Positions 44,427 through 55,000 of a stretch of DNA of 64,000 bases are shown in pieces. Within the stretch, counting starts at the first letter, position 1. Each line of letters begins with the position of its first letter. The stretch is from Taklimakanibacter deserti. GTDB lineage: Bacteria > Pseudomonadota > Alphaproteobacteria > Rhizobiales > Aestuariivirgaceae. Where the stretch lies: NCBI GenBank assembly GCA_003574785.1, contig QORU01000003.1:434001-498000 (forward strand), read 5' to 3'. Below the pieces are notes generated by a model that was not told where the DNA came from, made no database searches, and saw only the letters and a program-made list of their open reading frames with translations. The translations under genes were made by a program, and so were the position numbers.

Positions 44427-45392
44427 TCAGGTTTCTGTCGCCGGCGTCCTGGCCGCCCTTGCATCCGACCAGGCATAGAAGCCGACGCCCAGGATGATGA
44501 GGGCCGTGCCGATGGCGTCGATGAAGGTGAAGGCCTCGCCCAGGAAGATCACCGCCAGGATGATGGTGAAGAGCGGCGAGATGGTCGAGATCATCGAGGC
44601 GGCCTGCGGGCTGGTGCGCCCGAGGCCCGCATTGATGAGGAAGGAGGGCAGCACGGTTGCGAAGAAGGCGCAGCCGGCGACCAGGCCCATATAGTTCCAC
44701 GACACGGCCGGGCCCACGCCATGCGAGGTGATGGCATAGTGGACCAGGCTCGCAAAGCCCGCCGCCGACATGGCGATGGCGGTGAAGAGGGTGCTGCCCA
44801 GCGTGCGGATCAGGTCCTTGGCGAGGAGCTGGTAAAGCGCGAAGGCCAGTGCCGCGGCCAGGACCAGGAGCGAGCCGATGGCGGTATTTCCGCCCCCGAG
44901 GGAAACGCCATTGGTGAAGATGAGCGCGAGCCCGGCATAAGTGATGGCGGCACCCAGGACCCCCTGCAGGGTGATCCGGCCATTGAAGAACAGCCAGCCG
45001 AGGAACATCACGAAGACCGGATAGGTGAACAGCACCAGCCTTTCGAGCTGGGCGGTGATGAAGGTGAGGCCGGCGAAATCGAGATAGGCGGCGACATAAT
45101 AGCCGATGAAGCCGTTGAGCGCCGTGAAGGCGACGGTGCGCCAGCCGGGATAGGGACGGCCGGCGCGGCGATGCAGATAGAGCGCATAGAGGCCGACGGC
45201 GAGGAAGAAGGGCAGCGACATCATCATGCGCAGCGCCAGCATGAGAGCGGCGTCGGATTTCTCAAGATAAGCGAGCTTGATGAAGATGGCCTTGGAGGAA
45301 AAGAGGGCGGCACCTAAAGCCGTGAAGGCATAGCCCAGCCACGGCAGCGGTTGGGCTGCGGCCTCGCTTGCTCCGGCGGTGGTTTCGCTCAT
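44427..45392 (-). CDS. EamA/DMT-family transporter
   Basis: 321 residues with ten predicted spans in two five-helix halves, typical of EamA drug/metabolite exporters. The N-terminal half includes GAALFSSKAIFIKLAYLEKSDA; the second half starts near SLLVLAAALAFALYQLLAKDLI and ends in TSPQAASMISTISPLFTIILA. Substrates of this subfamily are unknown. It is downstream of apt (85 bp) on the same strand. A hairpin (GTCCC…GGGAC, about 44384–44406) follows the stop without a T-run. Confidence 0.9.
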   Translation of the reverse strand: MSETTAGASEAAAQPLPWLGYAFTALGAALFSSKAIFIKLAYLEKSDAALMLALRMMMSLPFFLAVGLYALYLHRRAGRPYPGWRTVAFTALNGFIGYYVAAYLDFAGLTFITAQLERLVLFTYPVFVMFLGWLFFNGRITLQGVLGAAITYAGLALIFTNGVSLGGGNTAIGSLLVLAAALAFALYQLLAKDLIRTLGSTLFTAIAMSAAGFASLVHYAITSHGVGPAVSWNYMGLVAGCAFFATVLPSFLINAGLGRTSPQAASMISTISPLFTIILAVIFLGEAFTFIDAIGTALIILGVGFYAWSDARAARTPATET

Positions 45393-45477
45393 GATGCCCG
45401 CTTACACGGAAATAAGGTTCCTAGCCTCAAGGGGATCGGCATGCCAGCCGCGCCATTCCCGCAAGGCTTTCGGGAAC

Positions 45478-46029
45478 TCAATGCCCCTCGAAGGACACCA
45501 GCGTGTGGATCTTGACGCCCTTGTCGCGCAGCAGCCGGCTGCCGCCAATATCGGGGAGGTCGATGACGAAGGCGGCCGCGACGATGTCGCCGCCCGATTT
45601 GCGGATGAGGTCGATCGCGGCATTGGCGGTGCCGCCGGTCGCGACCAGGTCGTCGATGAGAAGGATGCGGTCGCCCTTGCTGATCGCATCGGCATGGATC
45701 TCGATCGTGTCGACGCCATATTCGAGCGCGTAATCCTGGCCGATAACCTTGTGCGGCAGCTTGCCCTTCTTGCGAATGGGTACGAAGCCGCGGCCCAGGA
45801 CATGCGCCACGGCTCCGCCCAAGATGAAGCCACGTGCTTCGATGCCGGCGACATAGTCGATATCGCCCTTGAGAAAGGGCCAGGCCAGCTCGTCGACCGC
45901 GGCGCGGAAGGCATGAAGATTGGCAAGCAGGGTAGTGATGTCGCGGAACAGGATGCCCTTCTTCGGATAGTCGGGAATCGTCCGGATATAGCGCTTGATG
46001 TCGAAACCGTTCCGCAGATCCATGTTCAT
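45478..46029 (-). CDS. apt: Adenine phosphoribosyltransferase
   Basis: 183 residues. The N-terminus [21 protein letters not shown] is the Apt signature, followed by [11 protein letters not shown] and the PRPP loop [18 protein letters not shown]. It salvages adenine to AMP. ATG 46023 (MDLRN) is a possible alternative start. A hairpin (TTCCCG…CGGGAA, 45456–45476) follows the gene on the transcript, without T residues. It lies just after hemF on the same strand. Confidence 0.96.
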   Translation of the reverse strand: MNMDLRNGFDIKRYIRTIPDYPKKGILFRDITTLLANLHAFRAAVDELAWPFLKGDIDYVAGIEARGFILGGAVAHVLGRGFVPIRKKGKLPHKVIGQDYALEYGVDTIEIHADAISKGDRILLIDDLVATGGTANAAIDLIRKSGGDIVAAAFVIDLPDIGGSRLLRDKGVKIHTLVSFEGH

Positions 46030-46044
46030 CCCCTCATCTCGGGT

Positions 46045-46917
46045 TCAGGGCCATTTCACCTCGGGCGGCAGCGAGGACAGAATCGACTCGACATTGCCGC
46101 CCGTCTTGAGACCGAAGATCGTGCCACGATCATAGAGCAGATTGAATTCGACATAGCGGCCACGGCGGATGAGCTGCTCCTCGCGATCGACCTCGGTCCA
46201 GGCCTCCGTCATATTGGCGCGCACGATCGGCGGATAGGCGGCCAGGAAGGCGCTGCCGACCTCCCGGACGAAAGCGAAATCGCTATCCCAGTCACCTGAA
46301 TCGAGGTAATCGAAAAAGATGCCGCCAATGCCGCGCGCTTCGCCGCGATGCGGCAGGAAGAAATAATCGTCGCACCATTTCTTGTACTTCTCGTAATCGG
46401 CCACGCCATGCGCATCGCAAGCCTGTTTCATGGCGGCGTGGAAAGTTCGGGTGTCGCGGTGATCCTGGGTTCGCCTTCGCTCCAGCACCGGCGTCAGATC
46501 GGCGCCGCCGCCGAACCAGGCCTTCGACGTCACCACCATGCGGGTGTTCATATGGACGGCGGGCACATGGGGATTGCGCGGATGGGCGATGAGCGAGATG
46601 CCGGATGCCCAGAAGCGCGGATCCGTGTCGGCACCCGGGATCTGGCCGCGGAATTCGGGCGAGAACTCGCCGTGGACGGTCGAGCAGTGAATGCCGGCCT
46701 TCTCGAACAGGCGGCCCTTCAGCAGGGACATGACCCCGCCGCCGCCTTCGGCGCCCGAGTGATCCTTGCGGGCCCAATCCTTGCGGGCGAAGCGGCCCGG
46801 CGGATCCTTGCCGCCCAGTTCGTCCTCGAGTCTTTCGAATCCGGCGCAGAGATCGTCGCGCAGCTGCTCGAACCAGGCGCGCGCCGCGGCTTTGCGTTGT
46901 TCCAGGGAAGAGGTCAT
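46045..46917 (-). CDS. hemF: Oxygen-dependent coproporphyrinogen III oxidase
   Basis: 290 residues from ATG 46917. Signature regions include [33 protein letters not shown] and [19 protein letters not shown]. It converts coproporphyrinogen III to protoporphyrinogen IX with O2, a heme-biosynthesis step that requires aerobic conditions. The longer ATG at 46980 would overlap the trmL gene by 8 bases and adds an unconserved segment. The gene lies beside the cytochrome bc1 locus, its heme consumer. Confidence 0.96.
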   Translation of the reverse strand: MTSSLEQRKAAARAWFEQLRDDLCAGFERLEDELGGKDPPGRFARKDWARKDHSGAEGGGGVMSLLKGRLFEKAGIHCSTVHGEFSPEFRGQIPGADTDPRFWASGISLIAHPRNPHVPAVHMNTRMVVTSKAWFGGGADLTPVLERRRTQDHRDTRTFHAAMKQACDAHGVADYEKYKKWCDDYFFLPHRGEARGIGGIFFDYLDSGDWDSDFAFVREVGSAFLAAYPPIVRANMTEAWTEVDREEQLIRRGRYVEFNLLYDRGTIFGLKTGGNVESILSSLPPEVKWP

Positions 46918-46972
46918 GGCGCGAGTCTGGCGAAAGCCGGCAGGAATGACAAAGCGTTTTCTCGACACACCA

Positions 46973-47431
46973 TCACCCACCCGGAAAGCCGCCGATCTGA
47001 CGCAGAGCCTCGCCGGTGATCATGGCGCAAGCGAGCGCCACATTGAGGGATCTGAGGCCCTCCCGCATGGGAATGAGGAGGCGGGCGTCGGCCGCCTCAT
47101 GCACCTCGGGAGGCACGCCGGCGCTTTCGCGGCCCATGAGCAGGATATCGCCCGCGCGGAACGCGAAATCGGTGTAGGGGACAGCGGCCCTGGTCGAGGC
47201 AAGGACCAGGCGCCGGCCTTCCGTCGCCTGGCGAAAGGCTTCCCAAGAGGCATCGCGCGCCACCAGCGCCTGGTCGAGATAGTCCATGCCGGCCCGCTTC
47301 AGGGAAGAATCGGACCAGGTGAAGCCCGCGGGCTCGATCACCCGGACCTTGAGGCCGAAGCAGGCCGCCATGCGCATGATGGTCGCCGCGTTGGGCGGGA
47401 TGTCGGGTTGATAGAGGGCGATTTCGATCAT
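46973..47431 (-). CDS. trmL: tRNA (cytidine(34)-2'-O)-methyltransferase TrmL
   Basis: 152 residues, a minimal SPOUT-fold enzyme. [21 protein letters not shown] matches the TrmL start, although it has NAAT where most members have GNI.R. The SAM knot is visible in [15 protein letters not shown] and [19 protein letters not shown]. It methylates the wobble position of tRNA-Leu. It is divergent from petA across 169 bases. Confidence 0.92.
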   Translation of the reverse strand: MIEIALYQPDIPPNAATIMRMAACFGLKVRVIEPAGFTWSDSSLKRAGMDYLDQALVARDASWEAFRQATEGRRLVLASTRAAVPYTDFAFRAGDILLMGRESAGVPPEVHEAADARLLIPMREGLRSLNVALACAMITGEALRQIGGFPGG

Positions 47432-47600
47432 GGATATCAGCTCCTTAGCCTCTGAGCAGGGAACGCGCGAAGGATCGTCTCACTGCGACACTTGATGGCT
47501 AGACATTCCGGAAACCCGATGCCAAAAACACACCAATTCATGTGCCAGCCCGTCCCCAGCGGGCGCTGCTCCATGTCCTTTTGCGAGAGGAAACCGCCAC

Positions 47601-48161
47601 GTGTCCACAGCCGAACATGCCGATCCCAACCGGCGCGACTTTCTCTATATAGCCACCGGTGCGGCCGGTGCTGTGGGTGCGGCCCTGGTGGCATGGCCCT
47701 TCATCGACCAGATGAATCCCGACGCCTCGGTGTTGGCCTTGGCCTCGATCGAGGTCGATCTGGCCCCGATCGCCGAGGGCCAGAGCATCACCATCAAATG
47801 GCGCGGCAATCCGGTTTTCGTGCGCCACCGTACGCCCAAGGAGATCGAGGAGGCCAAGGCGGTGCCGATCTCCGACCTGCCCGATCCCGACGCCCGCAAC
47901 GCCAATGTGAAAGAGGGCGACCCCGCCACCGACATCAACCGCGTGGTCGGCGGCAAGGAGCAGTTCCTGGTGATGATGGGCGTGTGCACGCATCTGGGCT
48001 GCGTGCCGCTCGGCCAGCAGGGCGACTACGGCGGATGGTTCTGCCCGTGCCACGGCTCGCATTACGATACGGCCGGACGCATCCGCAAAGGTCCGGCGCC
48101 GCAGAACCTGCCGGTGCCGATCTACGCATATATCTCCGATACCAAGATCAGTATCGGCTAA
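47601..48161 (+). CDS. petA: Ubiquinol–cytochrome c reductase Rieske iron–sulfur subunit
   Basis: 186 residues from a GTG at 47601 with AGAGGA upstream. [20 protein letters not shown] is the twin-arginine signal-anchor. The [2Fe-2S] ligands are C129-T-H131-L-G-C134 and C148-P-C150-H151-G-S. The Rieske head transfers electrons from quinol to cytochrome c1 in complex III at the periplasmic side of the inner membrane. It is followed by cytochrome b and c1. Confidence 0.97.
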   Translation: MSTAEHADPNRRDFLYIATGAAGAVGAALVAWPFIDQMNPDASVLALASIEVDLAPIAEGQSITIKWRGNPVFVRHRTPKEIEEAKAVPISDLPDPDARNANVKEGDPATDINRVVGGKEQFLVMMGVCTHLGCVPLGQQGDYGGWFCPCHGSHYDTAGRIRKGPAPQNLPVPIYAYISDTKISIG

Positions 48162-48174
48162 CAGAGGGCACGCG

Positions 48175-49437
48175 ATGGGCGGACATTCGAACTACCAACC
48201 CAAGAGCGCCGCAGAGAAATGGCTGCATGAGCGCCTGCCGATCGTCGAGCTGGTGAAAGCCCAGGTATTCGACTTTCCGACACCCAAGAACCTGAACTAC
48301 TGGTGGACTTTCGGCGGCATCCTCGCCCTCATGCTGGTGGTGCAGATCCTTACCGGCATCGTGCTCGTCATGCATTACACGCCGCAGGCCGAGCTCGCCT
48401 TCGATTCGGTCGAGCACATCATGCGCGACGTGAATTACGGCTGGCTCCTGCGCTATATGCACGCCAACGGCGCGTCGATGTTCTTCATCGCCGTCTATAT
48501 CCACATCTTCCGCGGCATGTATTACGGCTCCTACAAGGCGCCGCGCGAAGTCCTGTGGATCATCGGCGTCCTCATCTATCTCGTCATGATGGCGACCGCC
48601 TTCATGGGCTATGTGCTGCCCTGGGGCCAGATGAGCTTCTGGGGCGCCAAGGTGATCACCAACCTGTTCTCGGCCATCCCCTTCGTCGGCGAGGCGATCA
48701 CCACCTGGCTGTGGGGCGGCTATGCGGTCGACAACCCGACCCTCAACCGCTTCTTCTCACTGCACTATCTCTTGCCCTTCGTGCTGGCCGGCCTGGTCGG
48801 CTTGCACATCTGGGCGCTGCACGTGCCGGGCAACAACAACCCGACCGGCGTCAGCGTGAAATCGGGACAGGACACGGTGCCGTTCCACCCCTATTACACG
48901 ATGAAGGACTCGTTCGCGATCGTGGTGTTCCTCATCCTCTTCGCGCTGTTCCTGTTCTTCTCGCCCAACTATCTCGGCCACGCCATCAACTACGAGCCGG
49001 CCAACCCGTTGTCGACGCCGGCCCATATCGTGCCCGAATGGTATTATCTGCCGTTCTACGCGATCCTGCGCGCCATCCCCGACAAGCTCGGCGGCGTCAT
49101 CGCCATGTTCGGCTCGATCCTGATCCTGTTCGTGCTGCCCTGGCTCGATACGTCCAAGGTGCGCTCGGGAACCTACCGGCCGCTCTATAAGGTGTTCTTC
49201 TGGCTCTTCGTCGCCGCCTGCATCGGCCTTGGTTATCTGGGCTCGAAGCCGCCCGAGGGATGGTATGTCACCTTCTCGCGGCTGCTCACCTTCTACTACT
49301 TCTTCCACTTCCTGGTGATCCTGCCGCTGCTCGGCCTGCTCGAGACGCCGAAGCCGCTGCCGTCGTCGATCTCCGATGACGTGCTCGCCAAGAAGAAACC
49401 CGCCTTGCCGGAAGGCAAGGCCGTGCCCGCCGAGTGA
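48175..49437 (+). CDS. petB: Cytochrome b of the bc1 complex
   Basis: 420 residues with eight spans. Heme ligands lie in [21 protein letters not shown] and [21 protein letters not shown]. The Qo site holds [17 protein letters not shown] (the PEWY motif). The coding frame ends in a Lys/Glu tail that stops before cytochrome c1. In Bradyrhizobium b and c1 are one fused gene (fbcH), but here they are separate, so this genome has the ancestral order. Confidence 0.97.
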   Translation: MGGHSNYQPKSAAEKWLHERLPIVELVKAQVFDFPTPKNLNYWWTFGGILALMLVVQILTGIVLVMHYTPQAELAFDSVEHIMRDVNYGWLLRYMHANGASMFFIAVYIHIFRGMYYGSYKAPREVLWIIGVLIYLVMMATAFMGYVLPWGQMSFWGAKVITNLFSAIPFVGEAITTWLWGGYAVDNPTLNRFFSLHYLLPFVLAGLVGLHIWALHVPGNNNPTGVSVKSGQDTVPFHPYYTMKDSFAIVVFLILFALFLFFSPNYLGHAINYEPANPLSTPAHIVPEWYYLPFYAILRAIPDKLGGVIAMFGSILILFVLPWLDTSKVRSGTYRPLYKVFFWLFVAACIGLGYLGSKPPEGWYVTFSRLLTFYYFFHFLVILPLLGLLETPKPLPSSISDDVLAKKKPALPEGKAVPAE

Positions 49438-49453
49438 TCTGGAGAAACGACCC

Positions 49454-50272
49454 ATGAAGCTCTTCACGACACTCGCTGCCGCGGCCTTCGCTCTCATCGC
49501 CGTGCCGGCCTTCGCCGCCGAAGGCCAGAAGGACGCCAAGGACATCTCCTATTCCTTCGAGGGGCCGTTCGGGACCTTCGACAAGGGCCAGCTGCAGCGC
49601 GGCTACAAGGTCTATAAGGAAGTCTGCGCGGCCTGCCATTCCATGCGGCTCTTGCACTTCCGCAACCTTGACGAGCCGGGCGGCCCGGGCTTCACCGAGG
49701 AACAGGTCAAGGCGCTGGCCGCGACCTTCACGGTCAAGGACGGGCCGGGCGAGGACGGCGAAATGTTCGACCGTCCAGGCCTTCCTTCCGATCGGTTCCC
49801 CTCGCCCTTCCCGAATGAGCAGGCGGCGCGCAACGCCAATGGCGGGGCCCTGCCGCCCGATCTGTCGCTCATCACCAAGTCGCGGGCCGGCTGGTACGGC
49901 ACCTTCAACCAGCTGGTCAACGGCATCGGCGGACCGGAATATGTCTATTCGGTACTGACCGGCTTCGAGCAGGCGCCGCCCGAGCTCGCCAAGGAAGCCC
50001 CCGAGGGCAAGCACTTCAACCCGTATTTTGCCAGCGGCCATTGGATCGGGATGGCGCCGCCGCTCGTTGACGGCCAGGTGACCTTCGATGACGGGGCGCC
50101 GAACAAGATCGACGACATGGCGCGCGACGTCTCGGCCTTCCTCGCCTGGGCGGCCGAGCCCAAGATGGAGGAGCGCAAGTCCACGGGCTTCGCGACGGTC
50201 ATCTATCTCGCCGTCCTGGCGGTGCTGCTCTATCTCGTGAAGCAGCGGGTGTGGGCCAGGGTCGATCACTGA
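49454..50272 (+). CDS. petC: Cytochrome c1 of the bc1 complex
   Basis: 272 residues from ATG 49454 with GGAG upstream. A signal peptide (about 1–22) precedes KGQLQRGYKVYKEVCAACHS, with covalent heme at C58-x-x-C61-H62. The Met ligand is in HWIGMAPPL. The C-terminal anchor VIYLAVLAVLLYLVKQRVW holds it in the inner membrane. It passes electrons from the Rieske protein to cytochrome c. A strong intrinsic terminator follows. Confidence 0.97.
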   Translation: MKLFTTLAAAAFALIAVPAFAAEGQKDAKDISYSFEGPFGTFDKGQLQRGYKVYKEVCAACHSMRLLHFRNLDEPGGPGFTEEQVKALAATFTVKDGPGEDGEMFDRPGLPSDRFPSPFPNEQAARNANGGALPPDLSLITKSRAGWYGTFNQLVNGIGGPEYVYSVLTGFEQAPPELAKEAPEGKHFNPYFASGHWIGMAPPLVDGQVTFDDGAPNKIDDMARDVSAFLAWAAEPKMEERKSTGFATVIYLAVLAVLLYLVKQRVWARVDH

Positions 50273-50292
50273 ATTCAATGTGAGGGCGGATG

Positions 50293-50324
50293 AAATGGCC
50301 GGAGATTCTCCGGCCATTTTCTTT
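50293..50324 (+). terminator. Intrinsic terminator of the petABC operon
   Basis: AAATGGCCGGAG and CTCCGGCCATTT are perfect 12-bp arms around a 3-nt loop, followed by TCTTT. It lies 20 bases after the petC stop and separates it from the marR operon. Confidence 0.9.
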
Positions 50325-50373
50325 GCACCTCACATTGCCAAACTTTAAGCGAACCGCCACGGCGCAGCCCGAT

Positions 50374-50406
50374 TCGTAAGCCACCTGATGACCAGGAGGC
50401 TTACGA
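50374..50406. promoter_or_regulatory. Candidate MarR operator overlapping the marR ribosome binding site
   Basis: TCGTAAGCC and GGCTTACGA are perfect 9-bp arms with a 15-bp spacer. The right arm abuts AGGAGG (50394–50399), so occupancy would affect marR expression. MarR-type autoregulation of the following efflux operon is likely. Confidence 0.65.
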
Positions 50407-50409
50407 GCG

Positions 50410-50874
50410 ATGGCGACGAACCGTTCTCTGAGACGCGAATTCCTCAGCACGCTCATCGAGACGTCGCGGCATCTGCGTCATTTCGTCGACCGCAGAGCCC
50501 GGCGGCTCGGCCTTACCGGCGCGCAACTGCGCCTCTTGTCCAAGCTCAGGCGCAATGAGGGCGCGACCCAGGCGGAGCTCGCAAATGAGATGGAGATGCG
50601 GCCGATCTCCCTTTCCGCCCTCGTCGACAAGCTGGCACAGCAAGGCTTTGTGGAACGGCGCGCCGATAAGAGTGACCGCCGCCTCAACCGTCTCCATCTG
50701 ACACCGGCGGGCAGGAACCTGGCCCTGAAGATCGACAGCTTCCGCGAGGAGGTGGCGCATGACGTGCTGCGGGACGTCGATCAGGCCGCGCTCGCTGCGG
50801 CACTTGGCGTGCTCCACGTCCTTAAACGCCAGGTCAAGGCCGAGCCCGACGGACTGACGATCGCGGCGGAATGA
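50410..50874 (+). CDS. MarR-family transcriptional regulator
   Basis: 154 residues. The winged-helix core reads LTGAQLRLLSKLRRNEGATQ, AELANEMEMRPISLSALVDKL and GFVERRADKSDRRLNRLHLT, the classic MarR pattern including the D..DRR wing. It directly precedes RND adaptor and permease genes (1-bp gap), and a palindrome sits over its SD. It likely represses the efflux genes until an aromatic or lipophilic compound binds. Confidence 0.93.
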   Translation: MATNRSLRREFLSTLIETSRHLRHFVDRRARRLGLTGAQLRLLSKLRRNEGATQAELANEMEMRPISLSALVDKLAQQGFVERRADKSDRRLNRLHLTPAGRNLALKIDSFREEVAHDVLRDVDQAALAAALGVLHVLKRQVKAEPDGLTIAAE

Positions 50875-50875
50875 G

Positions 50876-52039
50876 ATGGCACGTCCCATGAAGCGCATGA
50901 CGCTCTTGCTCGGCTTCTTCCTGGCGGTCGCCGCCGGCGTTCTCGTCTATTGGCAGAGCGGTCCGCTCATGCGGGGTGCGGAGGCGCAGGATGCGGCCCG
51001 GTCGCGGCAAGTGAGGGATGCGGCGATACCGGTCGTGCTCGGCCAGGCCCGGCGGATGACCTTGCCGGTGATCTTCTCGACCATCGGCACGATCCAACCG
51101 GTGGCGTCGATCACCGTCACATCGCAGGTCTCGGGGATCGTGTCGGATGTCGCCATTGCCGATGGCGCCGATGTCCGGCAGGGCGACATCCTGATCGCGC
51201 TCGATGCCCGGCTGATCGACACTCAAATCGAACAGGCGCAGGCCACGATCGCCAAGGACAAGGCCAATATCGAGAAGGCGCAACGCGATCTCGGTCGCAT
51301 CGACCGCCTGCTCAAGAACAAGTTCGAGACCCCGGAAAATGCCGCCGATGCCCAGACGACGCTCGATCTCGCGCAAGCGACGCTCGCTTCCGATCAGGCG
51401 TCGCTGCGCAATCTCGAGGTCCAGCGCGAATACTACACGATCCGTGCGCCGGTAACGGGGCGCATCGGCACCGTGCCGGCGAAGCCCGGCTCGACCATCG
51501 TGGCGGGCGCCCAGGCCAGCCCGATCGCCACCGTCAATGTCTTCGACCCGATCTACGTGGCTGTCGGAATCCCCCAAGGGATGATCGCCGATCTGGCCGA
51601 GGACAAGGCGCAAGGCCGGGCGAAGATCAGCCTGACGGTGCCGGGACGATCCGACAAGCTCGAGGGCGCCGTCACGGTCATCGACAATGCGGCGAGCGCC
51701 GCGACCGGTCTGGTGACGGCGCTGGCTACGATTGCGAACAAGCCGCCGGTGCTGTGGCCGGGCGAGGTCGTCAATGCCGATGTCGTCTTCCGCGACGAGG
51801 CCGATGCTCTCGCGGTTCCCAATGAAGCGATCCAGACCAATCAGCAGGGCCCTTATGTCTACACCGTGGACGGCGAGCGGCGCGCCCATGCCAAGCCCGT
51901 GACCGTGGCGCGCAGCATGAAAGGCATGACGGTCATCGCCCAAGGCCTCAATGAAGGCGACAGTGTCGTGACCGACGGGCAATTGCTCCTCACCGACGGC
52001 GCGCTCGTTTCCGTCAAGCAGGCGATGGCGGGAGAATAA
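50876..52039 (+). CDS. RND efflux periplasmic adaptor (membrane fusion protein)
   Basis: 387 residues with one N-terminal membrane segment (LLLGFFLAVAAGVLVYWQS). The biotinyl-lipoyl halves flank a helical hairpin near 95–150 (IDTQIEQAQATIAKDKA). LAVPNEAIQTNQQGPYVYTV is the beta-barrel end. It bridges the permease to an outer-membrane channel. No tolC-like gene is present in this window. ATG 50888 is an alternative start. Confidence 0.93.
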   Translation: MARPMKRMTLLLGFFLAVAAGVLVYWQSGPLMRGAEAQDAARSRQVRDAAIPVVLGQARRMTLPVIFSTIGTIQPVASITVTSQVSGIVSDVAIADGADVRQGDILIALDARLIDTQIEQAQATIAKDKANIEKAQRDLGRIDRLLKNKFETPENAADAQTTLDLAQATLASDQASLRNLEVQREYYTIRAPVTGRIGTVPAKPGSTIVAGAQASPIATVNVFDPIYVAVGIPQGMIADLAEDKAQGRAKISLTVPGRSDKLEGAVTVIDNAASAATGLVTALATIANKPPVLWPGEVVNADVVFRDEADALAVPNEAIQTNQQGPYVYTVDGERRAHAKPVTVARSMKGMTVIAQGLNEGDSVVTDGQLLLTDGALVSVKQAMAGE

Positions 52040-52040
52040 G

Positions 52041-55000
52041 ATGTCGCTCTCCGAGCTGTGCATCCGGCGGCCGGTCATGACGGTGCTGGTGATGCTGTCG
52101 CTCGTGGTGCTCGGCATTGCAGGGTTTCGCCAGTTGCCGATCGCGGCTCTGCCGCGCATCGACTTTCCCACCATCCAGGTAACCGCCACCTTGCCCGGCG
52201 CCAGCCCGGAGAGCATGGCCTCGTCGGTGGCCGAACCGCTGGAGCGGCAGTTCTCGACCATTCCCGGCGTCGACTCGATGACCTCGACCTCCACGCAAGG
52301 GTCGACCTCGGTCATCCTGCAGTTCGATCTCGACCGCGATATCGACGCCGCCGCCCTCGATGTCCAGTCGGCGTTGAGCGTCGCCGCACGCCGCCTGCCG
52401 CCCGAAATGACCGATCCGCCGAGCTTCAGGAAGGTCAATCCCGCCGATCAGCCGGTGCTGCTCCTGGCCTTGGCATCGTCGAGCCTGCCTTTGACCGATG
52501 TCGATGATTATGCCGAGAATGTGCTGGCGCCGCAGATCTCGCAAATATTAGGCGTTGCCCAGGTCTCGGTCTTCGGCCAGCAGAAGCGCGCGGTGCGGAT
52601 CGAGGCCGATCCCCGGCTGGCGGCAAGCCGGGGCTTGAGCCTGACCGACATACGAACCGCCGTGGCCGCCGCCGATTCCAACGCACCCATCGGCGCCTTG
52701 AGCGGCCAGAACCGGAACCTCACCCTCAATGCGCCCTCGCAGCTCACCAAGCCCGACGACTACCGGCCACTGGTGATCGCCTGGCGGGACGGCAAGCCGG
52801 TACGGCTCGGCGATGTGGCGACCATCCGCACGGGTGCCCAGGATGAGCAGACCGCAAGCTGGATCGATGACGAGCGCGCCATCATCCTCGCCGTGTTCCG
52901 TCAACCTGACGCCAATACGATCGACGTGGTCGATCAGGTCAACGCGCGTCTCGCCACCTATCGCAGCCAGATGCCGGCGGCGATCTCGGTCCATGTCGCC
53001 AATGACCGCTCGGTGTCGATCCGCAATGCGGTCGCCGATGTCGAATTCACCTTGCTGCTCGCGGCCGCATTGGTTGTGCTGGTCATCTTTGCTTTCCTCA
53101 AGTCGGTGCGCGCCACGCTCATCCCGGTGCTGGCGCTCCCGGTATCGCTGATCGCGACCTGCGCCGTCATGGCGGTGCTCGGCTATTCGATCGACAACAT
53201 GTCGCTGCTTGCCATCACGCTGGCGACCGGCTTCGTCGTCGACGATGCCATCGTGATGCTGGAGAACATCGTGCGCCATATCGAGGCGGGAGCGCGGCCA
53301 TTCATGGCGGCGATCGAAGGCGCGCGCGAGATCGGCTTCACCATCCTGTCGATGACCGTATCGCTGGTGGCGGTCTTCATTCCCGTCTTGTTCATGGGGG
53401 GAGTCGTCGGACGCATCTTCCGCGAATTCGCGGTCACCATATCGGTCGCCATATTGGTATCGGGCTTCGTGTCGCTGACGCTCACGCCGATGCTCGGCGC
53501 AAGATTGCTGCGGGCGGAAGGTCATGAGGCCGGCAAGAGCCTGCTCGCGCGCGCCTCCGACGGGGTATTCGGCTGGATGGAGAGCGGCTATCGCCGCACC
53601 CTCGATCTGGCCTTGCGCTTCCAGGGCTTCATGCTGCTCGTCACGCTGGCGACGCTCGCGGTCTCGGTGTGGCTCTATATCGTGGTGCCCAAAGGCTTCT
53701 TCCCGACCGAAGACACGGGCTATCTGACCGCAACGCTGAGAATGCTGCCCAATACCGGCTTTGCCGCCATGGAAGACAAGACCCGCCAGGCCAGCGCAAT
53801 CATCCGCAAATATCCGGCCGTGGCCTATGTGATCGCGACCGCCGGCGGCAACGGCGCCTCGGCGAATACCTCACGGCTCTTCATCGCCCTCAAGCCCATG
53901 GATCGGCGCGATGCGCCGGCAGACCAGGTGGCGCGGCGCCTCAAGCGCGCGACGGCCGCCATTCCCGGCATCGACGGCTTCTACCAAGCGGTGCAGAATA
54001 TCCAGATCGGCGGACGCCGGGCCAATGCCGATGTCCAATACACGCTGCAAAGCGCCGATCTCGCGACACTCGTCGCCACGGCTCCCGATCTCGTGGACCG
54101 CCTGAAGCGGCGCCCAGAGCTGCGCGACGTGACGAGCGATCTCGAGCTCAGCAACCCCGAGCTCATCATCGATATCGACCGCGACCGCGCGGCGGCTCTC
54201 GGCGTCAATGTCGATGATGTCCGCCAGACGCTCAACAACGCTTTCGGTACGGCCCAGGTAGCGACACTCTATCTCCCGGCCAACGACTATCCGGTGATCC
54301 TCGAAGCCTCGGCCGAACTGCAGAACGACCCCAATGCGCTGTCATTGATCTCGGTCACATCGGCGAACGGTACGGCAATCCCTCTCGATCAGGTGACGGT
54401 GAGCCGGCGCCAGGCCGGTCCCTTGTCGATCAATCACCAGGCCCAGCAGCCCTCAGTCACCATCGCCTTCAACGCGGCGCCCGGCGTCTCGCTCGGCCAG
54501 GCCGTCGACGTGGTCAATCAGGAAGCGGCGGCGGCGCATCTGCCGGATTCGGTGTCGGCGAGCTTCGCCGGCACGGCGCAGGTCTTCGTCGACGGGCTGA
54601 AAGGGCAGGGCTTCCTCCTCCTGGTAGCGGCGCTCGTGATCTATATCATTCTCGGCATTCTCTATGAGAGCTACATCCATCCCCTGACCATTCTGTCGGG
54701 TTTGCCTTCGGCAGGCATCGGCACACTCATCTCGCTCATGCTGGCGGGCATGGATCTCTCCGTCATCGCGGTCATCGGCATCGTCATGCTGATCGGCATC
54801 GTCAAGAAGAACGGGATCATGATGATCGACTTCGCGCTGGCGCGGCAGACGGCGGGCGCTGCGGCGCACGACGCGATCCGCGAGGCGTGCCTCAGACGCT
54901 TCCGGCCGATCATGATGACGAGTTTCGCGGCCATCCTCGGCGCCCTTCCGATCGCCATCGGCTTCGGGGCGGGATCGGAATTGCGCCGGCCCTTGGGGGT